A DNA stretch of 64,000 bases from Actinomyces culturomici. Lineage in GTDB: Bacteria > Actinomycetota > Actinomycetes > Actinomycetales > Actinomycetaceae. The notes under the pieces are model-generated. The model saw nothing but the letters and a program-made list of their open reading frames with translations. It was not told the origin of the DNA and did no database searches. Each line of letters starts with the position of its first letter. Position 1 is the stretch's first letter. Shown here piece by piece: positions 20,839-30,231 of the stretch. Made by a program: the position numbers and the translations under genes. Location: positions 140,579 through 204,578 of the forward strand of contig NZ_LS991316.1 of the NCBI RefSeq assembly GCF_900499005.1, written 5' to 3'.

Positions 20839-23826
20839 ATGAACATCACAAAACCCGCCTGGCGGCGGCGAGTGGCGATGGCGTGCGTCGGTGCGCTTGC
20901 TGCGCTCGGCTGGACGACGGTAGGAGATGCCGCGCACGCTGCAACCGATCTGCCGGCCGCGCAGTTCGCATCGGTATCGGGTTCGGGTGCGTGCGCAGCA
21001 AACGAGCAGGCCCCGGCGACGTACACCGGCACGTTCGCCGCGAAGCTTCAAATGACCGAGCTGCTCAAGCCCTTCGAAACCCAGGTGAAGAGCGAGGCAG
21101 ATGCCGGTCGCTTCCCGTGGGACAAGGAGACGGTGTCGACGAGTGCCTCGTTCTACTACACCGTGACCTTCCCGCAGGGAACGACGGTTCAGGCCGCGAG
21201 TGCCTCGGAGTCCTCGTCGATGATCGCGTCGGTGACTGAATCTGCGGTGAGCTCCGACTCCCTTACCCACACATTCAAGATCAAGCTCAACGACGTAAAT
21301 TGGGCCGAGATCTACGCGGCCTACGAGCAGGATACGTCCAACCCGTCGGCTCACACGGTCGACGTGACGATTCCCTACTCCATCGCCGCCAATTCGGCCG
21401 ATGAAGCCAAAGCAATCGCTGCGAGGAATGTCACCGCCACTGGCTCCGTCTCATTCTACCCGTCCCGCACCTATGGACTGTTGGGCATGGGCCTGCAGAC
21501 CTTCAGCATGGACGCGTTCAGCGCGCCGGTTGCTTCCGACATGAGCGCTCTCCCGTGCTTGACACCCGCGGCCCCGGTCGGGCCGACCACTGTGTCGCAG
21601 GCGGGGACGTTGCCTGTGGATTTGTTGGGTGCTGTTGATTCGGGTGCTGTTGATACTGAGCATGATGCTGTGGCGGTGGCTGCGGGTCAGTCGTCGCCTG
21701 TGTCGTTGACGGGTGCGTTGTACACGGATCCGATCAAGGATCAGATGGCGGCAGTTGAGACGCAGTATTCGCAGACGAATCCTGATTTCGCGAATATTGC
21801 CTTGTCGAATGTGGATTTCGGTTTCGAGGCTGTGCTGACGTTGCCGGAGGGTATGGCGTACACGGATGCGTCGAAGTCTGCGACGCTGTCGGGGTCGGAT
21901 GACTTCAAGGTGTCGAGTGTCGTGGTGTCGGGTCAGACGGCGACTGTGAAGTTCGCGCTGACTGATGCGGCGAAGGCGAAGGTGAGGACGTATGCGGATC
22001 TGAAGGCGCTCGTTGATGCGGTGGCGTCTCCGTTGCAGGTGACGGTTGCTGGTGTGGTGTTCACGTCGGCGTCGTCGGCGGATACGGAGTACACCGTGAA
22101 GGGTTCGGTGTCGGGTTCGTTTGCTGCGTTGGCGTCGAAGTCGGCTGCGACGGGTGGTCGTGAGATTCAGTTCAACTTCACGTGGACTGGTGAGCAGAAG
22201 ACTGGGCTTGGGGATGCGAAGACTCAGCCGGGTATCACGTACACCGTGAAGTACAAGGCCGCCCCGGTCGGGCCGACCACTGTGTCGCAGGCGGGGACGT
22301 TGCCTGTGGATTTGTTGGGTGCTGTTGATTCGGGTGCTGTTGATACTGAGCATGATGCTGTGGCGGTGGCTGCGGGTCAGTCGTCGCCTGTGTCGTTGAC
22401 GGGTGCGTTGTACACGGATCCGATCAAGGATCAGATGGCGGCAGTTGAGACGCAGTATTCGCAGACGAATCCTGATTTCGCGAATATTGCCTTGTCGAAT
22501 GTGGATTTCGGTTTCGAGGCTGTGCTGACGTTGCCGGAGGGTATGGCGTACACGGATGCGTCGAAGTCTGCGACGCTGTCGGGGTCGGATGACTTCAAGG
22601 TGTCGAGTGTCGTGGTGTCGGGTCAGACGGCGACTGTGAAGTTCGCGCTGACTGATGCGGCGAAGGCGAAGGTGAGGACGTATGCGGATCTGAAGGCGCT
22701 CGTTGATGCGGTGGCGTCTCCGTTGCAGGTGACGGTTGCTGGTGTGGTGTTCACGTCGGCGTCGTCGGCGGATACGGAGTACACCGTGAAGGGTTCGGTG
22801 TCGGGTTCGTTTGCTGCGTTGGCGTCGAAGTCGGCTGCGACGGGTGGTCGTGAGATTCAGTTCAACTTCACGTGGACTGGTGAGCAGAAGACTGGGCTTG
22901 GGGATGCGAAGACTCAGCCGGGTATCACGTACACCGTGAAGTACAAGGCCGCCCCGGTCGGGCCGACCACTGTGTCGCAGGCGGGGACGTTGCCTGTGGA
23001 TTTGTTGGGTGCTGTTGATTCGGGTGCTGTTGATACTGAGCATGATGCTGTGGCGGTGGCTGCGGGTCAGTCGTCGCCTGTGTCGTTGACGGGTGCGTTG
23101 TACACGGATCCGATCAAGGATCAGATGGCGGCAGTTGAGACGCAGTATTCGCAGACGAATCCTGATTTCGCGAATATTGCCTTGTCGAATGTGGATTTCG
23201 GTTTCGAGGCTGTGCTGACGTTGCCGGAGGGTATGGCGTACACGGATGCGTCGAAGTCTGCGACGCTGTCGGGGTCGGATGACTTCAAGGTGTCGAGTGT
23301 CGTGGTGTCGGGTCAGACGGCGACTGTGAAGTTCGCGCTGACTGATGCGGCGAAGGCGAAGGTGAGGACGTATGCGGATCTGAAGGCGCTCGTTGATGCG
23401 GTGGCGTCTCCGTTGCAGGTGACGGTTGCTGGTGTGGTGTTCACGTCGGCGTCGTCGGCGGATACGGAGTACACCGTGAAGGGTTCGGTGTCGGGTTCGT
23501 TTGCTGCGTTGGCGTCGAAGTCGGCTGCGACGGGTGGTCGTGAGATTCAGTTCAACTTCACGTGGACTGGTGAGCAGAAGACTGGGCTTGGGGATGCGAA
23601 GACTCAGCCGGGTATCACGTACACCGTGAAGTACAAGGCCGCCCCGGTCGGGCCGACCAAGCCGGTCGAGCCGACCACGCCGACTGAACCCACGAAGAAC
23701 ACGACGAAGACGCCTTCGACGCCGCGAACGCTCGCTAAGACCGGCTTTAGCGGCGCACTCGTCGGTGGACTCGGGCTGCTCTTGGCTGCAGCTGGCGCAG
23801 TTGCGGTTCGCCAGAAGCGCGACTGA
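20839..23826 (+). CDS. Repeat-containing cell-wall-anchored surface protein
   Basis: This is a 995-residue secreted protein starting at ATG 20839 with GAGGAG upstream. A signal peptide (PAWRRR, hydrophobic core, AHA) ends near residue 35. Residues 36-244 form a unique N-terminal domain. Three identical 230-residue units follow (residues 245-934), then a Pro/Thr-rich wall-spanning stretch, LAKTG at 965-969, a hydrophobic helix and RQKRD. The N-terminal domain looks like a diverged copy of the repeat, sharing the order of a TG start, an acidic helix, an LPEG/FPQG loop and an SVSGSF/SVSFYP end. I do not recognise the repeat family. Its codons favour G or T in the third position, unlike its neighbours. 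Confidence 0.85.
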   Translation: MNITKPAWRRRVAMACVGALAALGWTTVGDAAHAATDLPAAQFASVSGSGACAANEQAPATYTGTFAAKLQMTELLKPFETQVKSEADAGRFPWDKETVSTSASFYYTVTFPQGTTVQAASASESSSMIASVTESAVSSDSLTHTFKIKLNDVNWAEIYAAYEQDTSNPSAHTVDVTIPYSIAANSADEAKAIAARNVTATGSVSFYPSRTYGLLGMGLQTFSMDAFSAPVASDMSALPCLTPAAPVGPTTVSQAGTLPVDLLGAVDSGAVDTEHDAVAVAAGQSSPVSLTGALYTDPIKDQMAAVETQYSQTNPDFANIALSNVDFGFEAVLTLPEGMAYTDASKSATLSGSDDFKVSSVVVSGQTATVKFALTDAAKAKVRTYADLKALVDAVASPLQVTVAGVVFTSASSADTEYTVKGSVSGSFAALASKSAATGGREIQFNFTWTGEQKTGLGDAKTQPGITYTVKYKAAPVGPTTVSQAGTLPVDLLGAVDSGAVDTEHDAVAVAAGQSSPVSLTGALYTDPIKDQMAAVETQYSQTNPDFANIALSNVDFGFEAVLTLPEGMAYTDASKSATLSGSDDFKVSSVVVSGQTATVKFALTDAAKAKVRTYADLKALVDAVASPLQVTVAGVVFTSASSADTEYTVKGSVSGSFAALASKSAATGGREIQFNFTWTGEQKTGLGDAKTQPGITYTVKYKAAPVGPTTVSQAGTLPVDLLGAVDSGAVDTEHDAVAVAAGQSSPVSLTGALYTDPIKDQMAAVETQYSQTNPDFANIALSNVDFGFEAVLTLPEGMAYTDASKSATLSGSDDFKVSSVVVSGQTATVKFALTDAAKAKVRTYADLKALVDAVASPLQVTVAGVVFTSASSADTEYTVKGSVSGSFAALASKSAATGGREIQFNFTWTGEQKTGLGDAKTQPGITYTVKYKAAPVGPTKPVEPTTPTEPTKNTTKTPSTPRTLAKTGFSGALVGGLGLLLAAAGAVAVRQKRD
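21571..23640 (+). repeat. Three identical 690-bp tandem repeats inside the surface-protein gene
   Basis: Units begin at 21571, 22261 and 22951 with GCCCCGGTCGGGCCGACCA, and a fourth unit starts at 23641 but breaks off after 19 bases. Line-by-line reading shows no difference between the three copies. Each unit is 230 codons, so copy-number changes keep the frame. Identity at synonymous sites implies recent duplication or ongoing homogenisation. Confidence 0.95.
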
Positions 23827-23859
23827 GGCACTCTGCGTCTCTGTTGAACGCTCACGCGC

Positions 23860-23893
23860 GTGTGGGGCATCGACCTGAGTCGGTGCCCCACAC
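23860..23893 (+). terminator. Terminator of the repeat surface-protein gene
   Basis: GTGTGGGGCATCGAC pairs with GTCGGTGCCCCACAC with one G-T pair over the loop CTGA. It lies 33 nt after the stop codon. Confidence 0.85.
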
Positions 23894-23919
23894 GTACTTC
23901 ACGCTCTCACATGCCCGTC

Positions 23920-23949
23920 TTGGACGACACGCCCGAGTGCGGGTACACT
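23920..23949 (+). promoter_or_regulatory. S10 operon promoter
   Basis: TTGGAC (23920-23925) and TACACT (23944-23949) are spaced by 18 nt. This is the only good match upstream of rpsJ and fits a strong housekeeping promoter. Confidence 0.6.
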
Positions 23950-23955
23950 CGTCAC

Positions 23956-24293
23956 CCGGTGCCGCTCCCGCTCGGCACGCGCGAGGCCCCGGCCTCGTCA
24001 ATCGGAACGGGAGCGACGAACGATCATCCGGACGATGTCGGAGGATTCACACGCCCGCGGCGGGCGACGAACTTGCCGCGGCTCGCGCGAATCTGCCAGA
24101 CTGGAACGGTTGCCCCGCGACCCCGCGGGGCGGTTCCGCAGGACTTCTGCGGACCGGGCTTCACGCCCGTGATCTTTGGACAAGACAACGGTCCGCCTCC
24201 GCCAGAGGGGGAACCGCGCAAGACTGCCGCCGAAAAGGCGACACGCCCGAGCGCGGGGACCGGTCGAATCTGTACGAGAAGAGGTAAGACGGC
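23956..24293 (+). other. Long S10 operon leader
   Basis: About 340 nt separate the predicted transcript start from rpsJ. The stretch has no convincing gene. It contains a copy of the dispersed GCCCCGGCCTCGTCAATCGG motif (23986-24006) and several GC-rich self-complementary segments such as CCCCGCGGGG. A ribosomal-protein autoregulatory leader is possible but no known leader motif is recognised. Confidence 0.4.
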
Positions 24294-24602
24294 ATGGCGG
24301 GACAGAAGATCCGCATCCGGCTGAAGTCGTATGACCACGAGGTCATCGACAGCTCCGCGCGCAAGATCGTGGACACCGTGCAGCGAGCGGGCGCCACCGT
24401 GGTGGGCCCGGTGCCGCTGCCGACCGAGAAGAACGTGTTCGTCGTCATTCGGTCGCCCCACAAGTACAAGGACAGCCGCGAGCACTTCGAGATGCGCACT
24501 CACAAGCGGCTCATCGACATCATCGACCCGACTCCGAAGGCCGTCGACTCGCTCATGCGCCTCGATCTGCCCGCGGACGTCAACATCGAGATCAAGCTCT
24601 GA
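24294..24602 (+). CDS. rpsJ: 30S ribosomal protein S10
   Basis: This is the 102-residue S10, the first gene of the S10 block and also the NusE antitermination partner. The family sequence is clear from [15 protein letters not shown] to [10 protein letters not shown]. The start has AGAAGAGG upstream. rplC follows after 11 nt. Confidence 0.98.
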   Translation: MAGQKIRIRLKSYDHEVIDSSARKIVDTVQRAGATVVGPVPLPTEKNVFVVIRSPHKYKDSREHFEMRTHKRLIDIIDPTPKAVDSLMRLDLPADVNIEIKL

Positions 24603-24613
24603 GGACATCTGCA

Positions 24614-25276
24614 ATGACTACTGACAACACGCAGCACGCGCCCGTCAAGGCGCTGCTCGGCCGCAAGCTCGGCATGACCCAGGTCTGGGATGCCGACGGC
24701 CGCCTCGTGCCCCTCACCGTCGTGCAGGTCGGCACCAACGTCGTCACCCAGGTCCGCACCGAGGACGTCGACGGCTACACCGCCGTCCAGATCGGCTTCG
24801 GCGAGATCCCGGCCCGCAAGGTCACCAAGCCCCTCGCCGGCCACTTCGCCAAGGCTGGCGTCGAGCCGCGCCGCCACCTCACCGAGATCCGCACCTCGGA
24901 GGCCGACTCCTTCGAGCTCGGCCAGGAGCTCGCCGCCGACACCTTCGAGGCCGGCGCCTCGGTCGACGTCTCCGGCAACACCAAGGGCAAGGGCTTCGCC
25001 GGCGTCATGAAGCGTCACGGCTTCGCTGGCGTCTCCGCCTCCCACGGCGCGCACCGCAACCACCGCAAGCCCGGCTCGATCGGCGCCTGCGCCACCCCCG
25101 GACGCATCTTCAAGGGCCTCCGCATGGCCGGCCACATGGGTGGCGTCCGTCGTACCGTCCAGAACCTCAAGGTTCAGGCCGTCGACACCGAGAAGGGCCT
25201 GCTGCTCATCAGCGGCGCCATCCCGGGTCCGAAGAACGGCGTGGTCCTGGTTCGCTCCTCCGTGAAGGGTGCGTGA
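24614..25276 (+). CDS. rplC: 50S ribosomal protein L3
   Basis: This is the 220-residue L3, an early 50S assembly protein reaching toward the peptidyl-transferase centre. The family blocks [10 protein letters not shown] and [15 protein letters not shown], with a glycine- and histidine-rich loop [15 protein letters not shown], are present. rplD begins one base after its stop. Confidence 0.98.
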   Translation: MTTDNTQHAPVKALLGRKLGMTQVWDADGRLVPLTVVQVGTNVVTQVRTEDVDGYTAVQIGFGEIPARKVTKPLAGHFAKAGVEPRRHLTEIRTSEADSFELGQELAADTFEAGASVDVSGNTKGKGFAGVMKRHGFAGVSASHGAHRNHRKPGSIGACATPGRIFKGLRMAGHMGGVRRTVQNLKVQAVDTEKGLLLISGAIPGPKNGVVLVRSSVKGA

Positions 25277-25277
25277 A

Positions 25278-25922
25278 ATGTCTGACGTCCAGACCCTCGA
25301 CGTCCTCGATCTCCAGGGCAAGAAGACCGCCACGGTCGACCTTCCCGCCGAGATCTTCGACGTCCCCACGAACATTCCGCTGATGCACCAGGTCGTCGTC
25401 GGCCAGCTGGCCGCCGCCCGACAGGGCACGCACGCCACCAAGACGCGCGGCATGGTCTCCGGCGGCGGCAAGAAGCCGTTCCGCCAGAAGGGCACCGGCA
25501 ACGCCCGCCAGGGCTCGATCCGCGCCCCGCACTTCACCGGCGGCGGCATCGTCCACGGCCCGCAGCCCCGTGACTACGACCAGCGGACCCCCAAGAAGAT
25601 GAAGCAGGGCGCTCTCCGCTCCGCTCTCTCCGACCGCGCCCGCGCCGGCCGCATCCACGTCGTCACCGCCCTCATCGAGGGCGAGACCCCGAAGACGAAG
25701 ATCGCCCTCAAGGCGCTGCGCGCCCTCGTCGAGGACCGCCAGGCCCTCGTCGTCCTCGACCGCGGGGACGAGCTCACCGCTCTCTCCCTGCGCAACGTCC
25801 CCGAGGTCCACGTCCTCTGGGCCGACCAGCTCAACACGTACGACGTCCTCGACGCCGACGACATCGTGTTCACGCAGGCCGCCCTCGAGTCCTTCCTCGG
25901 CACCAAGGAGGAGACCAAGTGA
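25278..25922 (+). CDS. rplD: 50S ribosomal protein L4
   Basis: This is the 214-residue L4, which lines the nascent-peptide exit tunnel. ATG 25278 is chosen over an in-frame GTG at 25269 that lies inside rplC. The tunnel-loop region [16 protein letters not shown] is intact. The stop overlaps the rplW GTG start by four bases. Confidence 0.97.
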   Translation: MSDVQTLDVLDLQGKKTATVDLPAEIFDVPTNIPLMHQVVVGQLAAARQGTHATKTRGMVSGGGKKPFRQKGTGNARQGSIRAPHFTGGGIVHGPQPRDYDQRTPKKMKQGALRSALSDRARAGRIHVVTALIEGETPKTKIALKALRALVEDRQALVVLDRGDELTALSLRNVPEVHVLWADQLNTYDVLDADDIVFTQAALESFLGTKEETK

Positions 25923-26224
25923 GCACCCTCGAAGCGAGCAAGAACCCTCGCGACATCATCCTGAAGCCCGTCGTCACCGAGAAGTCCTCCATCCTCATGG
26001 ATGAGGGCAAGTACACCTTCGAGGTCGACCCGCGCGCCAACAAGACCGAGATCAAGGTCGCCATCGAGGCGATCTTCGGTGTCAAGGTCGGCCAGGTGGC
26101 CACTCAGAACCGTAAGGGCAAGACCTACCGGACCCGCACGGGTCAGGGCAAGCGCAAGGACGTCAAGCGAGCGATCGTGACCCTGCGCGAAGGCGCCATC
26201 GACATCTTCGGCGATCAGGCCTGA
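25919..26224 (+). CDS. rplW: 50S ribosomal protein L23
   Basis: This is the 101-residue L23 at the tunnel exit, the docking site for trigger factor and SRP. It starts at GTG 25919, which overlaps the rplD stop as GTGA. Conserved [11 protein letters not shown] and GKTYRTR elements are present. Confidence 0.97.
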   Translation: MSTLEASKNPRDIILKPVVTEKSSILMDEGKYTFEVDPRANKTEIKVAIEAIFGVKVGQVATQNRKGKTYRTRTGQGKRKDVKRAIVTLREGAIDIFGDQA

Positions 26225-26248
26225 AACCCGGAGAGGTAGAGGACAAAC

Positions 26249-27085
26249 ATGGGAATCCGCAAGTACAAGCCCACGACCCCGGGTCGTCGCGGCGCGTCGG
26301 TCTCCGATTTCGTCGAGATCACCCGCTCCGAGCCCGAGAAGTCGCTGGTCCGCCCCCTGCACAAGACCGGTGGTCGTAACTCGAACGGCCGCGTGACCTC
26401 CCGCCACCGCGGCGGCGGCCACAAGCGCCAGTACCGCGTCATCGACTTCCGTCGCCACGACAAGGACGGCGTGCCCGCGGTCGTCGCTCACATCGAGTAC
26501 GACCCCAACCGCACCGCCCGCATCGCCCTCCTCCACTACGCGGACGGCGAGAAGCGCTACATCCTCGCCCCGGCGAAGCTCAACCAGGGCGACCGCATCG
26601 AGGCCGGCGCCGGCGCCGACATCAAGCCCGGCAACAACCTCCCGCTCCGCAACATCCCCCTCGGCACCGTCGTGCACGCGGTCGAGCTCAAGCCCGGCGG
26701 CGGCGCCAAGATCGCCCGCTCGGCCGGCTCGTCCGTCCAGCTCGTCGCCAAGGAGGGCCGCTTCGCGCAGCTCCGCATGCCGTCCGGTGAGATCCGCAAC
26801 GTCGAGATCACCTGCCGGGCCACGGTCGGCGAGGTCGGCAACGCCGAGCAGTCGAACATCAACTGGGGCAAGGCCGGCCGCATGCGCTGGAAGGGCAAGC
26901 GCCCGCACGTCCGCGGCGTCGTCATGAACCCGGTCGACCACCCGCACGGCGGTGGCGAGGGCCGCACCTCCGGCGGCCGTCACCCGGTCAGCCCGTGGGG
27001 CAAGCCCGAGGGCCGCACCCGCCGTCCGAACAAGGACAGCGATCGCCTGATCGTTCGCCGTCGCAAGACCGGCAAGAACCGCTGA
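26249..27085 (+). CDS. rplB: 50S ribosomal protein L2
   Basis: This is the 278-residue L2, needed for subunit association and peptidyl transfer. The signature [12 protein letters not shown], with its conserved histidine, and the basic C-terminus RRRKTGKNR are present. GGAGAGGTAG-type sequence precedes the ATG. Confidence 0.98.
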   Translation: MGIRKYKPTTPGRRGASVSDFVEITRSEPEKSLVRPLHKTGGRNSNGRVTSRHRGGGHKRQYRVIDFRRHDKDGVPAVVAHIEYDPNRTARIALLHYADGEKRYILAPAKLNQGDRIEAGAGADIKPGNNLPLRNIPLGTVVHAVELKPGGGAKIARSAGSSVQLVAKEGRFAQLRMPSGEIRNVEITCRATVGEVGNAEQSNINWGKAGRMRWKGKRPHVRGVVMNPVDHPHGGGEGRTSGGRHPVSPWGKPEGRTRRPNKDSDRLIVRRRKTGKNR

Positions 27086-27101
27086 GTAGGAGTCGATTAG
27101 C

Positions 27102-27383
27102 ATGCCGCGCAGTTTGAAGAAGGGCCCGTTCGTCGACGACCACCTGCTCAAGAAGGTCGACGCCGCGAACGAATCCGGCTCGAAGAACGTCATCAAGACC
27201 TGGTCGCGCCGCTCGGTCATCACCCCGGACTTCCTGGGTCTGACCTTCGCGGTCCACGACGGCCGCAAGCACGTCCCCGTCTTCGTCACCGAATCGATGG
27301 TGGGCCACAAGCTCGGCGAGTTCGCTCCCACGCGCACTTTCCGCAGCCACGACAAGGACGATCGAAAGGGACGCCGGCGCTGA
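27102..27383 (+). CDS. rpsS: 30S ribosomal protein S19
   Basis: This is the 93-residue S19 of the 30S head. [18 protein letters not shown] and [13 protein letters not shown] match the family at normal length. It lies 16 nt after rplB. Confidence 0.98.
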   Translation: MPRSLKKGPFVDDHLLKKVDAANESGSKNVIKTWSRRSVITPDFLGLTFAVHDGRKHVPVFVTESMVGHKLGEFAPTRTFRSHDKDDRKGRRR

Positions 27384-27412
27384 GCCGGTCCTGGGAAGAA
27401 GAGGCAGATTCA

Positions 27413-27784
27413 ATGGAAGCCAAGGCGCAGGCGCGTTATGTCCGCGTCACGCCCCAGAAGGCCCGCCGTGTCGTGAACGAGGTTCGTGGCAAGGCCGCCC
27501 TGGAGGCCGCCGATATCCTGCGGTTCGCTCCGCAGGCCGTCGCCGCCGATGTCCGCAAGGTGCTCCTCAGCGCCGTCGCCAACTCGAAGGTCAAGGCCGA
27601 ACTGGCCGGGGAGACCTTCAACGAGGGCGATCTTCAGGTCATCGAGGCCTACGTCGACGAGGGTCCGACCATGAAGCGGTTCCGCCCGCGTGCTCAGGGA
27701 CGCGCAGGCCGCATCCTCAAGCGCACGAGCCACATCACCGTCGTGGTCGGCACCAAGGAAGACAAGAAGAAGGGAGACCGCTGA
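27413..27784 (+). CDS. rplV: 50S ribosomal protein L22
   Basis: This is the 123-residue L22, whose beta-hairpin reaches the exit-tunnel constriction. The hairpin segment [20 protein letters not shown] is intact with no macrolide-type insertion or deletion visible. It ends in a basic tail KEDKKKGDR. rpsC starts one base after the stop. Confidence 0.97.
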   Translation: MEAKAQARYVRVTPQKARRVVNEVRGKAALEAADILRFAPQAVAADVRKVLLSAVANSKVKAELAGETFNEGDLQVIEAYVDEGPTMKRFRPRAQGRAGRILKRTSHITVVVGTKEDKKKGDR

Positions 27785-27785
27785 C

Positions 27786-28586
27786 ATGGGCCAGAAGGTC
27801 AACCCCACCGGGTTCCGCCTGGGAATCACCACGGATCACCGCTCCCGCTGGTTCTCCGACTCGACGACCAAGGGACAGCGCTACTCGGACTACGTGGCCG
27901 AGGACGTCGCGATCCGCAAGAATCTCACCGACAACCTCGAGCGCGCTGGCATCTCGAAGGTCGACATCGAGCGCACCCGTGACCGCGTGCGCGTCGACCT
28001 CCACACCGCACGTCCGGGCATCGTCATCGGCCGCCGCGGCGCCGAGGCCGATCGCCTTCGCCAGAACCTCGAGAAGCTCACCGGCAAGCAGGTTCAGCTC
28101 AACATCCTCGAGGTGAAGAACCCCGACATGGATGCCCAGCTCGTCGCGCAGGGCATCGCCGAGCAGCTCGCGGCCCGCGTCTCCTTCCGCCGCGCCATGC
28201 GCAAGGGCATTCAGTCCGCGCAGCGCGCCGGCGCCAAGGGCATCCGCGTGCAGGTTTCGGGCCGCCTCGGCGGCGCCGAGATGAGCCGCTCCGAGTTCTA
28301 CCGCGAGGGCCGCGTTCCGCTTCACACCCTCCGCGCGAACATCGACTACGGATTCCACGAGGCCCGCACGACCTTCGGTCGCATCGGCGTCAAGGTGTGG
28401 ATCTACAAGGGCGACATCACCGAGCGCGAGTTCGCTCGTCAGCAGGCCGAGCAGGCCAACCGCGGCGGTCGCCGCGGAGATCGTCGCGGCCCGCGCCGCG
28501 GCGGACGCCCGAACCAGGAGACCGCTCAGCAGCAGGCGCCGGTCGAGGCCGCGCCCGCCGCTACTGAAACCGGAACGGAGGCCTGA
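27786..28586 (+). CDS. rpsC: 30S ribosomal protein S3
   Basis: This is the 266-residue S3 at the mRNA entry channel. The start [13 protein letters not shown] is canonical and the KH-domain motif [10 protein letters not shown] is present. The last 50 residues are an Arg/Gly/Gln/Ala-rich tail longer than in E. coli (233 residues), as in many actinobacteria. Confidence 0.97.
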   Translation: MGQKVNPTGFRLGITTDHRSRWFSDSTTKGQRYSDYVAEDVAIRKNLTDNLERAGISKVDIERTRDRVRVDLHTARPGIVIGRRGAEADRLRQNLEKLTGKQVQLNILEVKNPDMDAQLVAQGIAEQLAARVSFRRAMRKGIQSAQRAGAKGIRVQVSGRLGGAEMSRSEFYREGRVPLHTLRANIDYGFHEARTTFGRIGVKVWIYKGDITEREFARQQAEQANRGGRRGDRRGPRRGGRPNQETAQQQAPVEAAPAATETGTEA

Positions 28587-28591
28587 GCCCG

Positions 28592-29011
28592 ATGCTCATT
28601 CCCCGTCGTACCAAGTGGCGCCGTCAGCACCGCCCGCACCGCACCGGTAACGCCTCCGGCGGCACCGAGCTGGCGTTCGGCGATTACGGCATCCAGGCGC
28701 TCACCGGCGCGTACGTGACCAACCGCCAGATCGAGGCGGCGCGTATCGCCATGACGCGTCACATCAAGCGCGGCGGCAAGGTGTGGATCAACATCTTCCC
28801 GGACCGCCCGCTCACCAAGAAGCCCGCCGAAACCCGAATGGGTTCCGGTAAGGGCGCCCCGGAGTGGTGGGTCGCCCCCGTCAAGCCGGGCCGAATCCTG
28901 TTCGAGCTGGGCGGCGTCGACGAGTCCCTCGCCCGCGAGGCCATGCGCCGCGCCCAGCACAAGCTTCCGATGAAGACCCGTTTCGTGGTCCGAGAGGGTG
29001 GTGACATCTGA
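28592..29011 (+). CDS. rplP: 50S ribosomal protein L16
   Basis: This is the 139-residue L16, which contacts A-site t[20 protein letters not shown] and the RMGSGKG block are conserved. Its TGA shares a base with the rpmC ATG. Confidence 0.98.
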   Translation: MLIPRRTKWRRQHRPHRTGNASGGTELAFGDYGIQALTGAYVTNRQIEAARIAMTRHIKRGGKVWINIFPDRPLTKKPAETRMGSGKGAPEWWVAPVKPGRILFELGGVDESLAREAMRRAQHKLPMKTRFVVREGGDI

Positions 29012-29244
29012 TGGCGGAAAAGGGTCTGACCGCTTCCGACCTCGATGCCATGGACGACGCCCAGCTGTCCAAGGAACTCGAGAAGGCCAAGGCCGAGCTC
29101 TTCAACCTGCGTTTCGCGCAGGCCGTCGGCTCCCTCGAGGATCACGGCCGCATGAAGACCGTGCGCCGCGACATCGCCCGTATCTACACGATCGCGCGTG
29201 AGCGGGAGCTCGGCTACCGCACCGCCCCGAGCACCGAGGAGTGA
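29011..29244 (+). CDS. rpmC: 50S ribosomal protein L29
   Basis: This is a 77-residue L29 at the tunnel exit. The two-helix family core is visible: [20 protein letters not shown], then [11 protein letters not shown] and [14 protein letters not shown]. The start overlaps the rplP stop. Confidence 0.96.
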   Translation: MAEKGLTASDLDAMDDAQLSKELEKAKAELFNLRFAQAVGSLEDHGRMKTVRRDIARIYTIARERELGYRTAPSTEE

Positions 29245-29249
29245 TCGAC

Positions 29250-29516
29250 ATGGCAGAATCCACCGCGCGCAACGACCGCAAGGTCCGTCGTGGCTACGTC
29301 GTTTCCGACAAGATGGACAAGACCGTCGTCGTCCAGATCGAGGACCGCGTGAAGCACGCCCTCTACGGCAAGGTCATGCGCAAGAACAAGAAGGTCAAGG
29401 TCCACGACGAGAACAACGAGTGCGGCGTTGGCGACCTCGTTCTCATCATGGAGACTCGTCCGCTCTCGGCGACCAAGCACTGGCGCGTCGTCGAGATCAT
29501 CGAGAAGGCCAAGTGA
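29250..29516 (+). CDS. rpsQ: 30S ribosomal protein S17
   Basis: This is the 88-residue S17, a primary 16S rRNA binder. ATG 29250 has GAGGAG 8 nt upstream and is preferred over GTG 29241. The motif [14 protein letters not shown] is clear. It is the last gene of the S10 block, and a T-rich terminator follows. Confidence 0.97.
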   Translation: MAESTARNDRKVRRGYVVSDKMDKTVVVQIEDRVKHALYGKVMRKNKKVKVHDENNECGVGDLVLIMETRPLSATKHWRVVEIIEKAK

Positions 29517-29549
29517 TCCTCGCGCTTCGGCGCGACTGATCGGCTGATC

Positions 29550-29590
29550 GGGCCCGGTTCCCCTTCTGGGGGCCGGGCCCTTTCGTTTTC
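29550..29590 (+). terminator. S10 operon terminator
   Basis: GGGCCCGG (29550-29557) pairs with CCGGGCCC (29573-29580), with an inner CCCC/GGGG helix around TTCT. TTTCGTTTT follows. This is a textbook intrinsic terminator, so rplN is not co-transcribed with rpsQ. Confidence 0.9.
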
Positions 29591-29630
29591 CCCTCGAAGT
29601 CGGCGCCCCGCCCCGTCCTCGTCCGTTGGC

Positions 29631-29699
29631 GGTACCTGGATCGCACACTCGGTGGGGGTTGGCGCTCGGGGAGTACGCCGAGACGGCGATCCAGGTAGT
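29631..29699. repeat. Single degenerate unit of the 94-bp repeat family (reverse)
   Basis: ACCTGGATCGCACACTCGG at the left and CGAGACGGCGATCCAGGT at the right match the reverse orientation of the 94-bp family with the middle shortened. No neighbouring copies are present. Confidence 0.6.
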
Positions 29700-29838
29700 A
29701 GCGGTGAACGTGGGCTCGGCGCTGCGCCATAAGAGGGAATAGGGAAGGGTGATTGCTCGGGAGAAGGCATAGGGACGGGCGATTGGTCGGGAGAGGGTGC
29801 GCGGCGCGGCTCTCTCGGCGCCGTCATCGGCGAACCGG

Positions 29839-29967
29839 AACACGCGTTTGGCGGGTTTGCCGGTGTTTGGCGGGTATGGCGGTGTTTGGCGGCTTTTCGA
29901 GTGTTTGGCGGCGCAAAATCGGCGATCCTGACCTGCCAAACGTCAGGAAAGCCGCCAAACGCGTGTT
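29839..29967. repeat. TTTGGCGG element, copy 1, with perfect terminal inverted repeats
   Basis: AACACGCGTTTGGCGG (29839-29854) is the exact reverse complement of CCGCCAAACGCGTGTT (29952-29967). Between them GTTTGGCGG or close variants recur in tandem. The central hairpin is imperfect here (TTTGGC/GCCAAA). Related elements lie at 37870, 38174 and 58877. No coding capacity is apparent. Confidence 0.8.
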
Positions 29968-30000
29968 GGGGGAGGGGACGGACGCAGCGGGGCGCCCTGT

Positions 30001-30160
30001 CGATGCGCGGTCGCAAGCTCTGCCGAGGCGGGCGCCCTGTCGATGCGCGGGCGCAAGCTCTGCCGAGGCGGGCGCCCTGTCAATGCGCGGTCGCAAGCTC
30101 TGCCGAGGCGGGCGCCCTGTCGATGCGCGGTCGCAAGCTCTGCCGAGGCGGGCGCCCTGT
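30001..30160. repeat. Four tandem 40-bp repeats
   Basis: Units start at 30001, 30041, 30081 and 30121, each beginning C[GA]ATGCGCGG and ending GGCGCCCTGT, with only two single-base differences among them. A partial unit precedes at 29991. There are no spacers, so this is not a CRISPR array. The rest of 29700-30225 shows no gene. Confidence 0.92.
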
Positions 30161-30201
30161 TTCGGTGCCCGGGAGCATGGGGGAGATCACCGGAATCGCG
30201 G

Positions 30202-30231
30202 TTTCGCGCACCTGCGCCGAGGCGGTAGGCT
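30202..30231 (+). promoter_or_regulatory. Possible spc operon promoter
   Basis: TTTCGC (30202-30207) and TAGGCT (30226-30231) are spaced by 18 nt, with a good -10 and a weak -35. Because a terminator ends the S10 block, a promoter for rplN must lie in this gap and this is the best candidate. It gives a leader of about 180 nt. Confidence 0.35.

Noticed and set aside
21451-23043. A 530-codon reverse-strand frame across the surface-protein repeats
   Set aside because: It is antisense to a convincing secreted protein, repeats with the same 690-bp period and is Arg/His-rich without domain features. It arises from the G/T-rich third codon positions.
30001-30160. CRISPR array
   Set aside because: The 40-bp units are directly adjacent with no spacers, and no cas genes are in the window. 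The same reasoning excludes the 94-bp, 54-bp, 19-bp and 15-bp arrays.
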